DNA from: Phycisphaerales bacterium
GTDB lineage: Bacteria > Planctomycetota > Phycisphaerae > Phycisphaerales > SM1A02
Assembly (NCBI GenBank): GCA_029246705.1
Contig: JAQWMQ010000016.1
Coordinates: forward strand, 62,001-126,000
Direction: 5' to 3'
DNA length: 64,000 nucleotides
The notes under the pieces are model-generated. The model was not told where the DNA came from. It saw nothing but the letters and a program-made list of their open reading frames with translations, and did not search any database. Positions 45,899-55,237 of the stretch are shown one piece after another (the first letter of the stretch is position 1; each line of letters opens with the position of its first letter). The position numbers and the translations under genes are program-made.

Positions 45899-45959
45899 AC
45901 CGGTGCCCGGAGCGAGCCGGGGGAGCAAGAGTCCGGCTCGCTTGACCCGGTGCACCGGC
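45899..45959. terminator. Long nested stem-loop between convergent genes
   Basis: Outer stem CCGGTGC/GCACCGG (45900-45906, 45952-45958) encloses a perfect inner stem AGCGAGCCGG/CCGGCTCGCT (45911-45920, 45933-45942). It probably terminates transcription of the DUF4139 gene. The remaining 180 bases up to 46143 hold nothing recognised. Confidence 0.5.
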
Positions 45960-46143
45960 ATGCGAGGCGAGACCTCAACCGGAGAGTCGGCCTCGTCGCG
46001 ATGCACCAAGTATTCGAATCAAATGCGCGAAGACACGGTGTTGATCCCAACCCGTGCGGGCGGAACTCCACCCTGCGCGTCCTGCTCCATTGGTATCAGT
46101 TGCACCAGCGGTTATGTGGACGCCATGCGCGCCCGGGAAGGTC

Positions 46144-47133
46144 TCAGGTCCACCAGGGTTCCGCAGGCTGTTCGTAGATGATCGCCTCCGACAGGAACTC
46201 GATGGCACGCTGGAGTCCCTCCTCGATCGACATGTAGGCATCCTCATGCTCGATCGAGAGCACGTGGTCGTAGCCGTAGCGCCTGAGCATCGAGATGAAG
46301 GGCTTCCAGAAATCATGACCGTGTCCGTAGCCGCAGGTGCGGAAGGTCCATGAACGGTGCTTGAGGTCCGTGTAGGGGCGAGCGTCGTTGTAGCCGTTGA
46401 TCGCACCCTGGTGGGTGTCGAGTTCGGTGTCCTTCGCATGGCAGTAGAAGAGCAGCCCCGCCTCACCCAGCTCCCGAGCAGCCTGGACCGGATCGATGCC
46501 CTGCCAGAAGAAGTGCGACGGATCGAGGTTCGCACCCAGCACCGGCTTGCCTCGACCAGCGGCCTTGGTGGCGGCTTCCGAAAGACGGATCAGCGTGTCC
46601 GGGTTGTAGACGCAGAAGCCCGGGTGGGCCTCCCAGGCGACCTTGACGCCGTGCTTGCGACAGAGCTTCGCCTGCTGGGTCCAGTACGGCACCAGCACCT
46701 TTTCCCACTGGTAGTCGAGGATCTCGGCGAAATCCGGCGGCCACGCGCAGGTCACCCAGTTGGGCTTCTTGTCGGTGGCGGAACCACCGGGACAACCGCT
46801 GAAGGTGATGACGGTGTCGGTTCCGAACATCGGTGCGAGCTTCACCGCACGGACGAAGTCGTCGTGGTCCTTCTTGGCATGTCGCTTGTTGGGGTGGACG
46901 GGATTGCCGTGGACCGCAAGGCCGCTGCACTCGAGCCCGTACTCGGACATGAGGCCGTTGAGCCGGTCGCGTTCCTTCTTCGAAGTGAGCGCCTTGGCGG
47001 AATCGAAGAGACCGCTTCCGGGGTACCCGCCGACCGGGAGCTCTATGGCATCGAGCCCGCTTTCGGCGCAATACGCCAGGACTTCCTCGAAATCACGTCC
47101 GCTGAAGAGTGCCGCCATCACGCCGAGTTTCAT
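46144..47133 (-). CDS. Sugar phosphate isomerase/epimerase (TIM barrel)
   Basis: This 329-residue metal-dependent TIM barrel of the xylose-isomerase-like superfamily shows strand motifs LDAIELPVGGYPGS (~29), SGLAVHGNPVHPNK (~69), KVAWEAHPGFCVYN (metal Glu, ~170), LGANLDPSHFFWQG (Asp, ~205), FYCHAKDTEL (His, ~235) and LSIEHEDAYM (Glu, ~293). The order E-D-H-E matches the divalent-metal site. It closely resembles the planctomycete IolE/IolI-like group; substrate unknown. Start ATG has AGGAG at -11. Single leftward gene. Confidence 0.82.
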   Translation of the reverse strand: MKLGVMAALFSGRDFEEVLAYCAESGLDAIELPVGGYPGSGLFDSAKALTSKKERDRLNGLMSEYGLECSGLAVHGNPVHPNKRHAKKDHDDFVRAVKLAPMFGTDTVITFSGCPGGSATDKKPNWVTCAWPPDFAEILDYQWEKVLVPYWTQQAKLCRKHGVKVAWEAHPGFCVYNPDTLIRLSEAATKAAGRGKPVLGANLDPSHFFWQGIDPVQAARELGEAGLLFYCHAKDTELDTHQGAINGYNDARPYTDLKHRSWTFRTCGYGHGHDFWKPFISMLRRYGYDHVLSIEHEDAYMSIEEGLQRAIEFLSEAIIYEQPAEPWWT

Positions 47134-47345
47134 GACCCCGCTCCTGTCTCGCTGTTCTCATCGATTCCGTCACGACCTCCGCCACCGAAGGCTCACGAGG
47201 ACGGTAGCAGATTCCAGACCCGCCCCGGAAGAGCGTGGAGGGCCCGGTACGGGGTGTTCGGGGAAGTCTCTTGGACTGGGGGGTTGCACTGAGCGCCCGG
47301 GCCGCGAACAATCCTTCGATGCCTTCACCCCTGAGCAGAGCCCCC

Positions 47346-48776
47346 ATGACGTATCTGAACCACCTGAAGCGAGCAACCGGCATGTCCCTGGCCTGCATGG
47401 TCATTCTCGGCTTCCAGGCCGTGGCGCTTGCAGGAGCCCAGGAGACAGCGGGGCAGGACCCCCCCCCGGTCCAGGCGAGCGAACCGAAGGCGAAGGACAC
47501 GATGTCCGGCCGGGTGCACATCGTGATCGATCGGTTTCGAGAAGTCAGCGGTGAAGTCATCAAGTCCGACGACGCCTCGATCACCATCAAGCGTGAGGGA
47601 CGAACGGAGACCTACGAGCGAAACAAGATCCTCGCCATCGTCCCCCTGATGGAACCGAAGGCCGGTGGCGAGCATGGCGTGGTCTACATGCGGGACGGCA
47701 GCGGACTCGAAGGCCTCGTGCTCAGTGACGGTTTCGACGAGGTGGTCATCGAGGTCGAAGGCATCAGGCACCGCGTTCCTCGCACGGACGTCGATCATGT
47801 CGAACTCTACCCCGGCTTCGAGGAGTGGCTGACCTACGCGCGTTCGAAGATCAGGCCGGAAGACCTCGAGGCGAGGATCGAACTCGCCAAGTGGATGATG
47901 GAGAACAAGCGACTCCAGCTGGCACGCGAGGAACTGACCGCGATCATCGCGATCGACGATCACCCCGAAGCACGCCAGCTGCTTGAACTCACCGAGGTCC
48001 GGATCGAGCTTGAGAACGAGGGAACCGAAAACCCCACACCCATGCCCCCGAAGCAGAATCGAACCGAAGGGCTTCCCAAGCGCCAGCTCACCGCCGAGGA
48101 CGTGAACATCATCCGCGTCTTCGAGATCGACTTCCGAAACCCGCCGAAAGTCAGCCTCGGGCCAAGGGTCATCGACGACCTGATCGCCCAGCATGCCGAC
48201 CACCCGTTGATTCCAAATGATGCACAGCAACGGAAGAAGCTGTTCTCGCTTCACGACATCGACCAGGTCAAGCTCATCTTCGACGTGAAGGCGCGGGAAC
48301 TCTACCCGCGGATCCTGGTCGAGAGCATTCCCCATTCACTCGCCCTGTTCAGGAAGAACGTCCACAACGCGTGGCTGATTCGCAACTGCGCGACCAGCGG
48401 GTGTCATGGGGGTCAGAATTCGGGCCGGTTCTTCCTGCACCGAGCCGACGCCACCGACTCCAGGACCATCCTCGAGAACCTCCTGATCCTCGAGAGGCTG
48501 GACATCGAAGGCCCCTACAAGCTCGTCGACTACGAGAATCCGGAGATGAGCCTCCTGGTCCAGTACGCCATGCCTCAGACGGAGTCCAGGGTCCCCCACC
48601 CGGACGTACCGGGCTTCAAGGCGGTCTTTCCCTCCGGAAAGAGTCGGATCCGGACCAATACCGAGAACTGGATCCGGTCGATGTACCAGCCCCGGCCCAA
48701 GTATCCGGTCGATTACATCCCCCCGACCCAGGTCAAGCCGCTGGAAACTCCGGCCCCACCTCGGGTTCCTCGCTGA
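47346..48776 (+). CDS. Secreted protein with CX4CH haem-like motif
   Basis: This is a 476-residue exported protein with a signal peptide (~13-30, ending ALAGA). The middle (~45-150) contains beta-rich repeats SGEVIKSDDASITIKREGRTE. A C-terminal cytochrome-like segment has NCATSGCHGGQNSGRFFLHR (~361-380). The spacing C-A-T-S-G-C-H is CX4CH, not CXXCH; such haem sites exist in some multihaem cytochromes. A distal Met is possible in NPEMSLLVQYAMP. It could carry a c-type haem or be a degenerate planctomycete cytochrome domain. Frame is open to 47235; the ATG at 47346 starts the signal peptide. Confidence 0.65.
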   Translation: MTYLNHLKRATGMSLACMVILGFQAVALAGAQETAGQDPPPVQASEPKAKDTMSGRVHIVIDRFREVSGEVIKSDDASITIKREGRTETYERNKILAIVPLMEPKAGGEHGVVYMRDGSGLEGLVLSDGFDEVVIEVEGIRHRVPRTDVDHVELYPGFEEWLTYARSKIRPEDLEARIELAKWMMENKRLQLAREELTAIIAIDDHPEARQLLELTEVRIELENEGTENPTPMPPKQNRTEGLPKRQLTAEDVNIIRVFEIDFRNPPKVSLGPRVIDDLIAQHADHPLIPNDAQQRKKLFSLHDIDQVKLIFDVKARELYPRILVESIPHSLALFRKNVHNAWLIRNCATSGCHGGQNSGRFFLHRADATDSRTILENLLILERLDIEGPYKLVDYENPEMSLLVQYAMPQTESRVPHPDVPGFKAVFPSGKSRIRTNTENWIRSMYQPRPKYPVDYIPPTQVKPLETPAPPRVPR

Positions 48777-48823
48777 TCTCCCTGCATCAGGAACGGTGTT
48801 TTCAGTACACTGTCCACTTCACC

Positions 48824-48840
48824 CCCGGGCCACGCCCGGG
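48824..48840. other. Short GC hairpin between two secreted-protein genes
   Basis: CCCGGGC-CAC-GCCCGGG. Possible terminator of the CX4CH gene, without a T-run. TACACT at 48806-48811 may be a -10 for the next gene. Confidence 0.4.
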
Positions 48841-48885
48841 TCCTCACGGCCGGCATTTTGAATGCCTGATGAGAGTTCCAAGACC

Positions 48886-50754
48886 ATGACGCATCGCAGG
48901 TCCTCACGAACGAAGTCCATGCTCTCCCGCTGCTCGCTCCTTGGAACCGCCCTGATGATCTCAGGCTGTGGTCTGCTGAGCGATGGCGAACTCGCCCAAC
49001 AGGTCAAGGCCAAGGGTGAACTGGATGGAATCACCAGTGACTACACCGCCCTCGTGGCACAGGTTGGAACCACCAACAGCCCGACCTCGGTGGCCGACAA
49101 GATCGACCAGATCATCCGACGCGTGAACGCCATCGATGGTCTTTCCGAGCAGCAGAAGAACAGCGCCTCCAGCCTGGTCGCCGCGATGGAGGCCACCGCG
49201 GGTGACCTTCGAGCGAACACGCTGCTCCAGCTCGCACTTGACCAGGCGATGCTCCGTGAGCAGATCGCCGAGCATGCCGCTTCCGCCATGATCCTTGCCG
49301 CTGGCGCACAGCCACGGACACAGGCCGATTTCTCGGGACCGCAGGACCATGTCGCCCAGATGCAGGCCGGCGTCGAGATGCAGCACGAGTCGATCCAGAA
49401 CGGCATCGCCTCGATGCAACCACAACTGGAACAGACGAAGCAGATGCGGGAACGTTCGACCCAGCAGCTGAACAGCCTCGAAGCCGACATGTCACAGCTC
49501 CGCCAGCGCGCCAATGACGCCGGCCCCGTCGAGGGATACACCCTGGTCGAGGAAGCCGCGGGCGTGAAATCACGAGCGATCCCCGTCAAGAAGGCGATCG
49601 CGGAAGCTGAAGTCCAACTGGCCTCCCTCGAGCCGGACATCGAAATGATGCTCCTGAAGCGAATGAACATCGAGGCCACCCGTGAAGCCACCAACCGCGC
49701 GGAGGAGACCACGCGTCGCCTCAAGGATGCGGTCCAGGCAGCCGGCGCAGCCGGACGGGAACGAGCCCGGGTGATGATCACCGAGCTCGAGGCCAACCTT
49801 GCCGCCTACGAGAAGCGAGAGCAGAACGAGATCGCCCCCCTGTTCGACCAGGCGATCTCCAACTTCCAGAAGGCCCAGCGTGGCGGACGCGGCAACCGAG
49901 GCTCGGGCATGGTGATCGCAGCCAATGCCGCCCGCACCCTCGGTGACCTGCACGCCATGCGAGCCGACGAGGCGATGGCGAATGCAAACCTCTTCAACGC
50001 GATGGCCTCGGCCAGCGAACTTGGCCTGGGCGGAAATCAGAACTGGACCGAGCTGGCCAGCTCCGCCGAGGAAACGCACGCCACTTCGATCGAAGCCGCG
50101 CGAACCGCCTACGAGTCGGCACTGGAAAAGCTCGGAAGCGGGAAGAACAACGAGATCGCTCGAAACTCGGTGCAGACGCTGATCTCCGCGCTCGACGGCA
50201 CCTCGATCGCACCGACCAGCCCCATGGAACTCAAGTCCTCGGCGCCACGACGGCCCCGCGGGACCGGCCGCACCCGACCCGGTGGCGCAGCGGGTGGCGG
50301 TGAGATGGCGGCCCTGATGGGCACCAAGGGTTTCGACAGTCCTCAGGCGCTTGCCGACTTCATCAACAGCATGAATGGAAAGCCCCAGACCCCTGCACTC
50401 CTGCGACAGAGTGCAGCCGCCACCTGGACCACCGACCCAGACCTCATCGCCGGGATGGACAACCCTCAGGCGTCAGCCCAGCAGCTCGGCATGATTTCCA
50501 GCGTCAAAGTCGCGGTCGACTCGGTCTCCGGTTCGACTGCCCAGCTGAAGTTCGAAGAGATGCCCGCCGGAATGCCTCCGGGCATGAACATCACGATGCC
50601 ATTGATCAAGCGCAATGGCGAGTGGTTCATGGACATGGATGCCTTCATGAAGCAGGTTGAATCCATGATGGAATCGATGTTCGAAGGCATGATGGAAAGC
50701 GGACCCGGCGGCGACCCCGGTGGGTTCGGTCGCGGCGGCGGACGAAACCGCTGA
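48886..50754 (+). CDS. Large helical lipoprotein of unknown function
   Basis: This ~622-residue lipoprotein has lipobox LMISGC (Cys ~28). The mature protein is almost wholly helical, with long Glu/Gln/Ala-rich coiled-coil segments (about 45-330) such as QLEQTKQMRERSTQQLNSLE. An Arg/Gly/Pro-rich hinge (~410-430) is followed by a small C-terminal domain with ATWTTDPDLIAGMDNPQ and a Met-rich ending. It may form an envelope scaffold. ATGs at 48862 and 48919 are also in frame; the chosen one is a compromise. No homologous family is recognised. Confidence 0.65.
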   Translation: MTHRRSSRTKSMLSRCSLLGTALMISGCGLLSDGELAQQVKAKGELDGITSDYTALVAQVGTTNSPTSVADKIDQIIRRVNAIDGLSEQQKNSASSLVAAMEATAGDLRANTLLQLALDQAMLREQIAEHAASAMILAAGAQPRTQADFSGPQDHVAQMQAGVEMQHESIQNGIASMQPQLEQTKQMRERSTQQLNSLEADMSQLRQRANDAGPVEGYTLVEEAAGVKSRAIPVKKAIAEAEVQLASLEPDIEMMLLKRMNIEATREATNRAEETTRRLKDAVQAAGAAGRERARVMITELEANLAAYEKREQNEIAPLFDQAISNFQKAQRGGRGNRGSGMVIAANAARTLGDLHAMRADEAMANANLFNAMASASELGLGGNQNWTELASSAEETHATSIEAARTAYESALEKLGSGKNNEIARNSVQTLISALDGTSIAPTSPMELKSSAPRRPRGTGRTRPGGAAGGGEMAALMGTKGFDSPQALADFINSMNGKPQTPALLRQSAAATWTTDPDLIAGMDNPQASAQQLGMISSVKVAVDSVSGSTAQLKFEEMPAGMPPGMNITMPLIKRNGEWFMDMDAFMKQVESMMESMFEGMMESGPGGDPGGFGRGGGRNR

Positions 50755-50796
50755 CGGACCCCGTCCGCAGGGTCGACCCGACATCGAATTCAAAGC

Positions 50797-51900
50797 TCAG
50801 AGTGACTCGAGCACCGTGCGCGCGGTCTCGGTGACCAACGGATCCTCCTCTGGATCCTCGGCGATCTCAACGAGCCGAGCCTCGAGGGCCGGGTCGGCGC
50901 GCTTCTGCAACGCGTTGCCGGCACAGATCACCGCGTTGCGCTTGAACATCGGCAGCTTCGCGCGCTTCAGGGCGCTGGTGATGAAGGCCTCCCGGCGGTC
51001 CTCCTCGCGCCAGCCCAGGACTTCAAGCAGGTCGAAGCCGTCGCGACGCCGGTCGTAGGCTTCGAGCACCTCGAGGCCTCGCTTGCCCCGGGTGGGCTGG
51101 TTGTGCGGACAGACCTCCTGACAGACGTCGCACCCGAACAACCAGTCGCCGGTCGCTTCGTGGAGGTCGGGGTCGACCGCTTCCCGGTGCTCGATGGTCG
51201 TGTAGGCCAGACAGCGGGAACCGTCGACCTTGAAGGGCTCGATCGCACCGGTGGGACAGGCGTCGATGCACCGGGTGCAGCTGCCGCAGGGATCGGGTCG
51301 GTCGATGGGACGATCCGGTTCGACCTCGAGGGTCGTGAGCACTTCGCCCAGGAGCAGCCAGGATCCTTCACCGGGATGGATCACCAGGGTGTGCTTTCCG
51401 ATGAGACCGAGTCCCGCACGGGTGGCGTGTTCCCGCTCCATGAGCGGCGCGGTGTCGACCACCCCACGCGAAGCCGATTGCGGACAGGCGGACGCGATCG
51501 CCCGGGCGAGCAGGTCGAGCCGTCGGCGAAGCACATCGTGGTAGTCGCGCCCCCGGGCGTAGCGCGCGATGCGACCGCGGGCGGGCCCCTCTTCCGGAAT
51601 CCGGTCGCGACCGCCGTGATACCGGTCGGCCAGGCAGATGATCGAACGAGCGCCCTCGAGGACGTGATCAGGATCGATCATCGCGTCGACCCGCTCCGCC
51701 AGGTAGTGCATCGACCCGTGTCGTCCCGCGTCGATCCATTCGCGCAGCTCCGCTTCCCGGTCGCTGCGACGGGCCGAGCAGATGCCGGCGTGGGCGAAAC
51801 CGAGTTCGCGGCAGGCGGCGAGAAGTCTGTGACGTCGCTGCTCGGGGGTGGCGGCCTCGAGATCGCCGAGATCGGGTGGTTGCGGCCGGGCCGCACTCAT
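50797..51900 (-). CDS. queG: Epoxyqueuosine reductase
   Basis: This 367-residue iron-sulfur and cobalamin enzyme carries out the last step of queuosine synthesis on tRNA. The N-terminal domain contains RIARYARGRDYHDVLRRRL (~110) and GLGLIGKHTLVIHPGEGSW (~160). Two 4Fe-4S motifs follow: CGSCTRCIDACP (~208) and CDVCQEVCPHNQP (~260). A HEAT-like C-terminal segment is present (ALKRAKLPMFKRNAVICAGN). The frame is open to 52035, but the ATG at 51900 overlaps the hpnE stop by ATGA. Its place at the end of the hopanoid operon is odd, as functions are unrelated. Confidence 0.9.
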   Translation of the reverse strand: MSAARPQPPDLGDLEAATPEQRRHRLLAACRELGFAHAGICSARRSDREAELREWIDAGRHGSMHYLAERVDAMIDPDHVLEGARSIICLADRYHGGRDRIPEEGPARGRIARYARGRDYHDVLRRRLDLLARAIASACPQSASRGVVDTAPLMEREHATRAGLGLIGKHTLVIHPGEGSWLLLGEVLTTLEVEPDRPIDRPDPCGSCTRCIDACPTGAIEPFKVDGSRCLAYTTIEHREAVDPDLHEATGDWLFGCDVCQEVCPHNQPTRGKRGLEVLEAYDRRRDGFDLLEVLGWREEDRREAFITSALKRAKLPMFKRNAVICAGNALQKRADPALEARLVEIAEDPEEDPLVTETARTVLESL

Positions 51901-53279
51901 CGCAACCCCAGCAGTCGTGGTCCGAGTGCGATCGGCAGGTCGGGAAGAACCCCGGGACCCCCCACCGCCGCGGCCGCCGCCGCGTAGCCGCTTCGGACCG
52001 CACCTTCCATGGTGGCCGGCCAGCCGCTTCGGCACCAGTCACCGGCGAGGAAGAGGTTCGGAACCCCGATCCCCGGTTCGACCGACGGACGAATGCGATC
52101 GACACCGGGAACCGCGCGGAAGGTCGCTCGTTTCTCCTTGACCGATCGGTAGCCGATCGGTTCGAGTCCGCGTGCCCGAGGCTGTGCCCAGCGCAGATCC
52201 TCGAGCACCCGGGCGACGATCGTCTCCTCGTCGAGATCCATCCAGTCCTCGGCACCACTGATCACCGCATGCAGGTGCTGCTGGCCGGACTCATCCGTAC
52301 CCTTGTTGAAGAGCCAGTGGGTACCACGCCCGGGAAGCACCAGGTGCGGCAGGCTCATGACCTCGGTGTCGAAGAACAGGTGGACACCGAGAATCGGACT
52401 GACTTCGAGTTGATCGAGATCGGCAAGACGTCGATCAGCCTGGCGAAGCGGCATCGAGCAGAGCTTCGCCAGTCGGTCGAAGGGAACGGCGGAGATGACG
52501 GCTGCGGCTTGAAGGAGTCCGTTGCTGGTGACGACACCACTGATGCGTCTGCCGTCGTAGCTGATCCCACGCACGCTGTTACCGAGCTGGATCTCCCCGC
52601 CGGCATCATGGAGGAGCTTCTCGACCGGATCGTAGAGTTCGCTCAGGGGAACCGTGGCAAGTCCGATGGCCGAGCCGAAGCGATGTCCGAGAAAGCCTTC
52701 CTGGAAGACCTGGATGGCGAAGGACGCGCCGACCTGGTCGACGCCGAGATTGCAGGCACTGACGACCACCACCTCCCAGAAGAGACGGATCGCCTCCGCC
52801 GGTTGCTTCTGCTCCTCGAGAAAGGCCTTGAAGGTGCGATCCGACCACGCAGCCCGTCCCTGGAAACCCATCCTGATCATGGCGATCATCGCCCGCGAGA
52901 TCGCCTTCTTGAGCGGACGGTCGATGAAACGCATGCGTGCGAAACTGCCCTGAAAATGAGCGGGTGGAGGCAGCAGGCCCGGACGCATGCGGTCGGGTTC
53001 GTGCGGTGGGTTGGCCCACCAGGTCTCGGTGTGCCATTCGATGAGGTCGGTGACCCCGACCGTCTCGTAGAAGTCCAGGAGATTGGTGCAGCACCCCATG
53101 ACCACGTGCTGGCAGTTGTCGAGGGTGTCCCCGGTTCTCGGGTCGCGAAAACTCGTCGCACGACCACCCAGTTTCTGGCGAGTCTCCACCAGGACCGGGA
53201 TTTCACCTGCCTCGGCCACGCGAATCGCCGCGGCCATTCCGGCGAGCCCACCCCCCAGGATGGCGATTCGCCGCTTCAC
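51897..53279 (-). CDS. hpnE: Hydroxysqualene dehydroxylase (squalene-associated FAD desaturase)
   Basis: This is a 460-residue FAD-dependent amine-oxidase-like enzyme that converts hydroxysqualene to squalene in the HpnCDE route. The N-terminal dinucleotide site IAILGGGLAGMAAAIRVAE (residues 5-23), ETRQKLGGRATSF (~32-44) and the C-terminal FAD motif NLFLAGDWCRSGWPATMEGAVRSG (~415-438) are clear. DNCQHVVMGCCTNLLDF is typical for HpnE. The start overlaps the hpnD stop and the end overlaps queG. Confidence 0.88.
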   Translation of the reverse strand: MKRRIAILGGGLAGMAAAIRVAEAGEIPVLVETRQKLGGRATSFRDPRTGDTLDNCQHVVMGCCTNLLDFYETVGVTDLIEWHTETWWANPPHEPDRMRPGLLPPPAHFQGSFARMRFIDRPLKKAISRAMIAMIRMGFQGRAAWSDRTFKAFLEEQKQPAEAIRLFWEVVVVSACNLGVDQVGASFAIQVFQEGFLGHRFGSAIGLATVPLSELYDPVEKLLHDAGGEIQLGNSVRGISYDGRRISGVVTSNGLLQAAAVISAVPFDRLAKLCSMPLRQADRRLADLDQLEVSPILGVHLFFDTEVMSLPHLVLPGRGTHWLFNKGTDESGQQHLHAVISGAEDWMDLDEETIVARVLEDLRWAQPRARGLEPIGYRSVKEKRATFRAVPGVDRIRPSVEPGIGVPNLFLAGDWCRSGWPATMEGAVRSGYAAAAAAVGGPGVLPDLPIALGPRLLGLR

Positions 53280-54217
53280 TTGATCACCCCGCCACGTTCA
53301 CCGAGCCCCTGCCAGGCGAAACGCCTGGCACGCAGGGCGATCGCGGCCTTGCGCAGCGAGCTCAGGCGGATCCGGTTGTTGGTGCCGAGCTGTCGAGGTC
53401 GGTGGGCGATCTTTTCAAGGAGTGATCGATAGATCGTGGTCATCGCCCAGCTGGTGGGACGACAGTCCGGAAGCAACATGGACTCGAGCCGTTTCGAGCG
53501 GTTGTAGCCTTCGCGGGCGATGTCGGTCAGTGCATGCACCAGATGCGTGCACCGCTGAGGATCGGACCAGTCGAGGATCATGGCCTGGTCGACTTCATGT
53601 TCCGCGAGCAGGTCCGCGGGCAGGTAGACCCGTCCTCGGCCGTGATCCTCCCGGATGTCTCGAAGGATGTTGGTGATCTGGAATGCGACCCCTCGATGGC
53701 TGGCCATCTCGAGGGCCTCTTCAGAATCAGCTCCCCAGACGCGTACACAGGTGCGGCCGACGGTGGAGGCGACCTGATCGCAGTAGAGCGTGAGGTCCGC
53801 CATGCTTTCGATCGAACGCGGTGTCAGGTCAGCCACCTGTCCATCGATCATCGAGTTGAAATCGGCTGGATCCAGCTGGTGATCCACCAGCACCTGCTTC
53901 ATGGCGACCCAGATGTGGGCTTCTTCATCAGGAAAGTCATCGTCGAGGGCACCTGCGAAGAGGTCATGGGTCCGGCTGCGATAGGTCTCGATGGTGGCGA
54001 GTCGCTGCTCGGTCGAGACCCCCTCGACGTCCTCGTCGGCCAGGTCGTCGGCCCGCCGCATCCAGGCGTAGATGGCACACAGCGCATTGAAGCGTTCGGG
54101 CGGAAGCAGTCGCAACCCGTACCAGAAGTTCCGGGCTCGCAGACGCACGTCCTCGCTGCAACGATCGAACGCCGCCCGGGTTCCATCGGCGTCGGTCTGG
54201 AGGGCCTGCCCGGTCAT
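53276..54217 (-). CDS. hpnD: Presqualene diphosphate synthase
   Basis: This 313-residue trans-isoprenyl diphosphate synthase of the squalene/phytoene synthase family condenses two farnesyl diphosphates. Asp-rich motif 1 is MRRADDLADE (~53-62) and motif 2 is TNILRDIREDHGRGRVYLP (~177-195), both binding Mg-diphosphate. The frame continues upstream to 54328, but the ATG at 54217 overlaps the hpnC stop by ATGA and fits the length. Assignment as HpnD rather than HpnC or CrtB rests on the order hpnC-hpnD-hpnE. Confidence 0.87.
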   Translation of the reverse strand: MTGQALQTDADGTRAAFDRCSEDVRLRARNFWYGLRLLPPERFNALCAIYAWMRRADDLADEDVEGVSTEQRLATIETYRSRTHDLFAGALDDDFPDEEAHIWVAMKQVLVDHQLDPADFNSMIDGQVADLTPRSIESMADLTLYCDQVASTVGRTCVRVWGADSEEALEMASHRGVAFQITNILRDIREDHGRGRVYLPADLLAEHEVDQAMILDWSDPQRCTHLVHALTDIAREGYNRSKRLESMLLPDCRPTSWAMTTIYRSLLEKIAHRPRQLGTNNRIRLSSLRKAAIALRARRFAWQGLGERGGVIK

Positions 54218-55179
54218 GAACGACCACCGGATCTCGTGGTGCGGGCTCGAAGCCACGCACGAGCGAAGAGCAGGAACTTCCGGGTCTTCGAGAGCGTTGG
54301 TCTGTGCAGCGCGGTCTCGCAGTCCCATGTCTCGATGGTTCGAAGGACGTGCGCACCGCCGTCCCGGAAGAGGCCGATCAACGGCGCATTCGCCGGAGAC
54401 ACCCGATCGATGAGTTCGTTGCCTCGTTCGTAGAACGGCCAGGTCCGGTCGACGCAGCGCGAAACCAGCTGGCGGCTCTCCTCGAGGAAGGTGTCGTCGA
54501 CCGCCCAGCCCTGGCGGGCGCTTCGCCTCAACCTGTCCTCGAAGTCGGTCGAGTTCCAGAATTCGCGGGGTATGTAGACACGATCCCTGTCAAGGATGTC
54601 GCGGCTGACATCCTGCCAGTGGTTGGTCAGTTGCAGGGCGGTGCAGATGGCATCGGAGGGTATGAAGTGACTGTTGTCACGAGGCTCGCCAAGCATCATG
54701 AGCACCAGTCTCCCCACCGGATTGGCACTCAAGGCACAATAGTCCAGCAGGTCATCCCAGGTCTCGTACCGGGTCTGGTGCTGGTCGCGGATGAATGCAT
54801 CGATCAGATCGTTGAAGGGAGCGAGGGGCAGGTCGTGACGCTTGATGGTGCCGGCGAGGGCGATCATCACCGGGTGCGTCGCCTGTCCCGCGGTGCACTT
54901 GACCAGTTCGCCTCTCCACCAGTCCAGGAGTCGCAGCGATTCGGCTGGATCATCCATCTCGTCGCCCAGGTCGTCAGACCAGCGGCAGAAGCTGTAGACG
55001 ATCGCGAAATCATCGCGAACCTCGACGGGGATCAGCGAACTCAGCACGGAGAAATTCTCGTAGTGACCACCGGCCAGGGAACGGCAATAGGCGACCGCTT
55101 CGGATTCCTCGATGGAAACCGCGCTCTCGGGGCCCCAGATAAGGACCTGCTCGCTGATTGGTGCTGGAGTCGTTCTCAT
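54214..55179 (-). CDS. hpnC: Hydroxysqualene synthase
   Basis: This 321-residue squalene/phytoene synthase paralogue converts presqualene diphosphate to hydroxysqualene. Motif 1 is FCRWSDDLGDEMDD (~65-78) and motif 2 TNHWQDVSRDILDRDRVYIP (~185-204). SVEESEAVAYCRSLAGGHYENFSV-type N-terminus (here SIEESEAVAYCRSLAGGHYE) is the HpnC mark. First gene of hpnC-D-E-queG. No squalene-hopene cyclase is in the window, so the end product (hopanoids, sterols or squalene only) is not shown here. Divergent from ispH. Confidence 0.88.
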   Translation of the reverse strand: MRTTPAPISEQVLIWGPESAVSIEESEAVAYCRSLAGGHYENFSVLSSLIPVEVRDDFAIVYSFCRWSDDLGDEMDDPAESLRLLDWWRGELVKCTAGQATHPVMIALAGTIKRHDLPLAPFNDLIDAFIRDQHQTRYETWDDLLDYCALSANPVGRLVLMMLGEPRDNSHFIPSDAICTALQLTNHWQDVSRDILDRDRVYIPREFWNSTDFEDRLRRSARQGWAVDDTFLEESRQLVSRCVDRTWPFYERGNELIDRVSPANAPLIGLFRDGGAHVLRTIETWDCETALHRPTLSKTRKFLLFARAWLRARTTRSGGRS

Positions 55180-55224
55180 GGCTGAAAGGGAGCACACCTT
55201 AGCCGACGAAGCCCTCCACGAGGG

Positions 55225-55230
55225 TATGAT
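55225..55230 (+). promoter_or_regulatory. TATGAT -10-like box before ispH
   Basis: TANNNT hexamer 7 bases before the ATG at 55238; the spacer itself contains GGAGG, so the two signals overlap. Confidence 0.35.
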
Positions 55231-55237
55231 TGGAGGC

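Noticed and set aside
45903-46181. Short ORFs after the DUF4139 gene
   Set aside because: They cover the long inverted repeat and have unlikely composition; no start signal.
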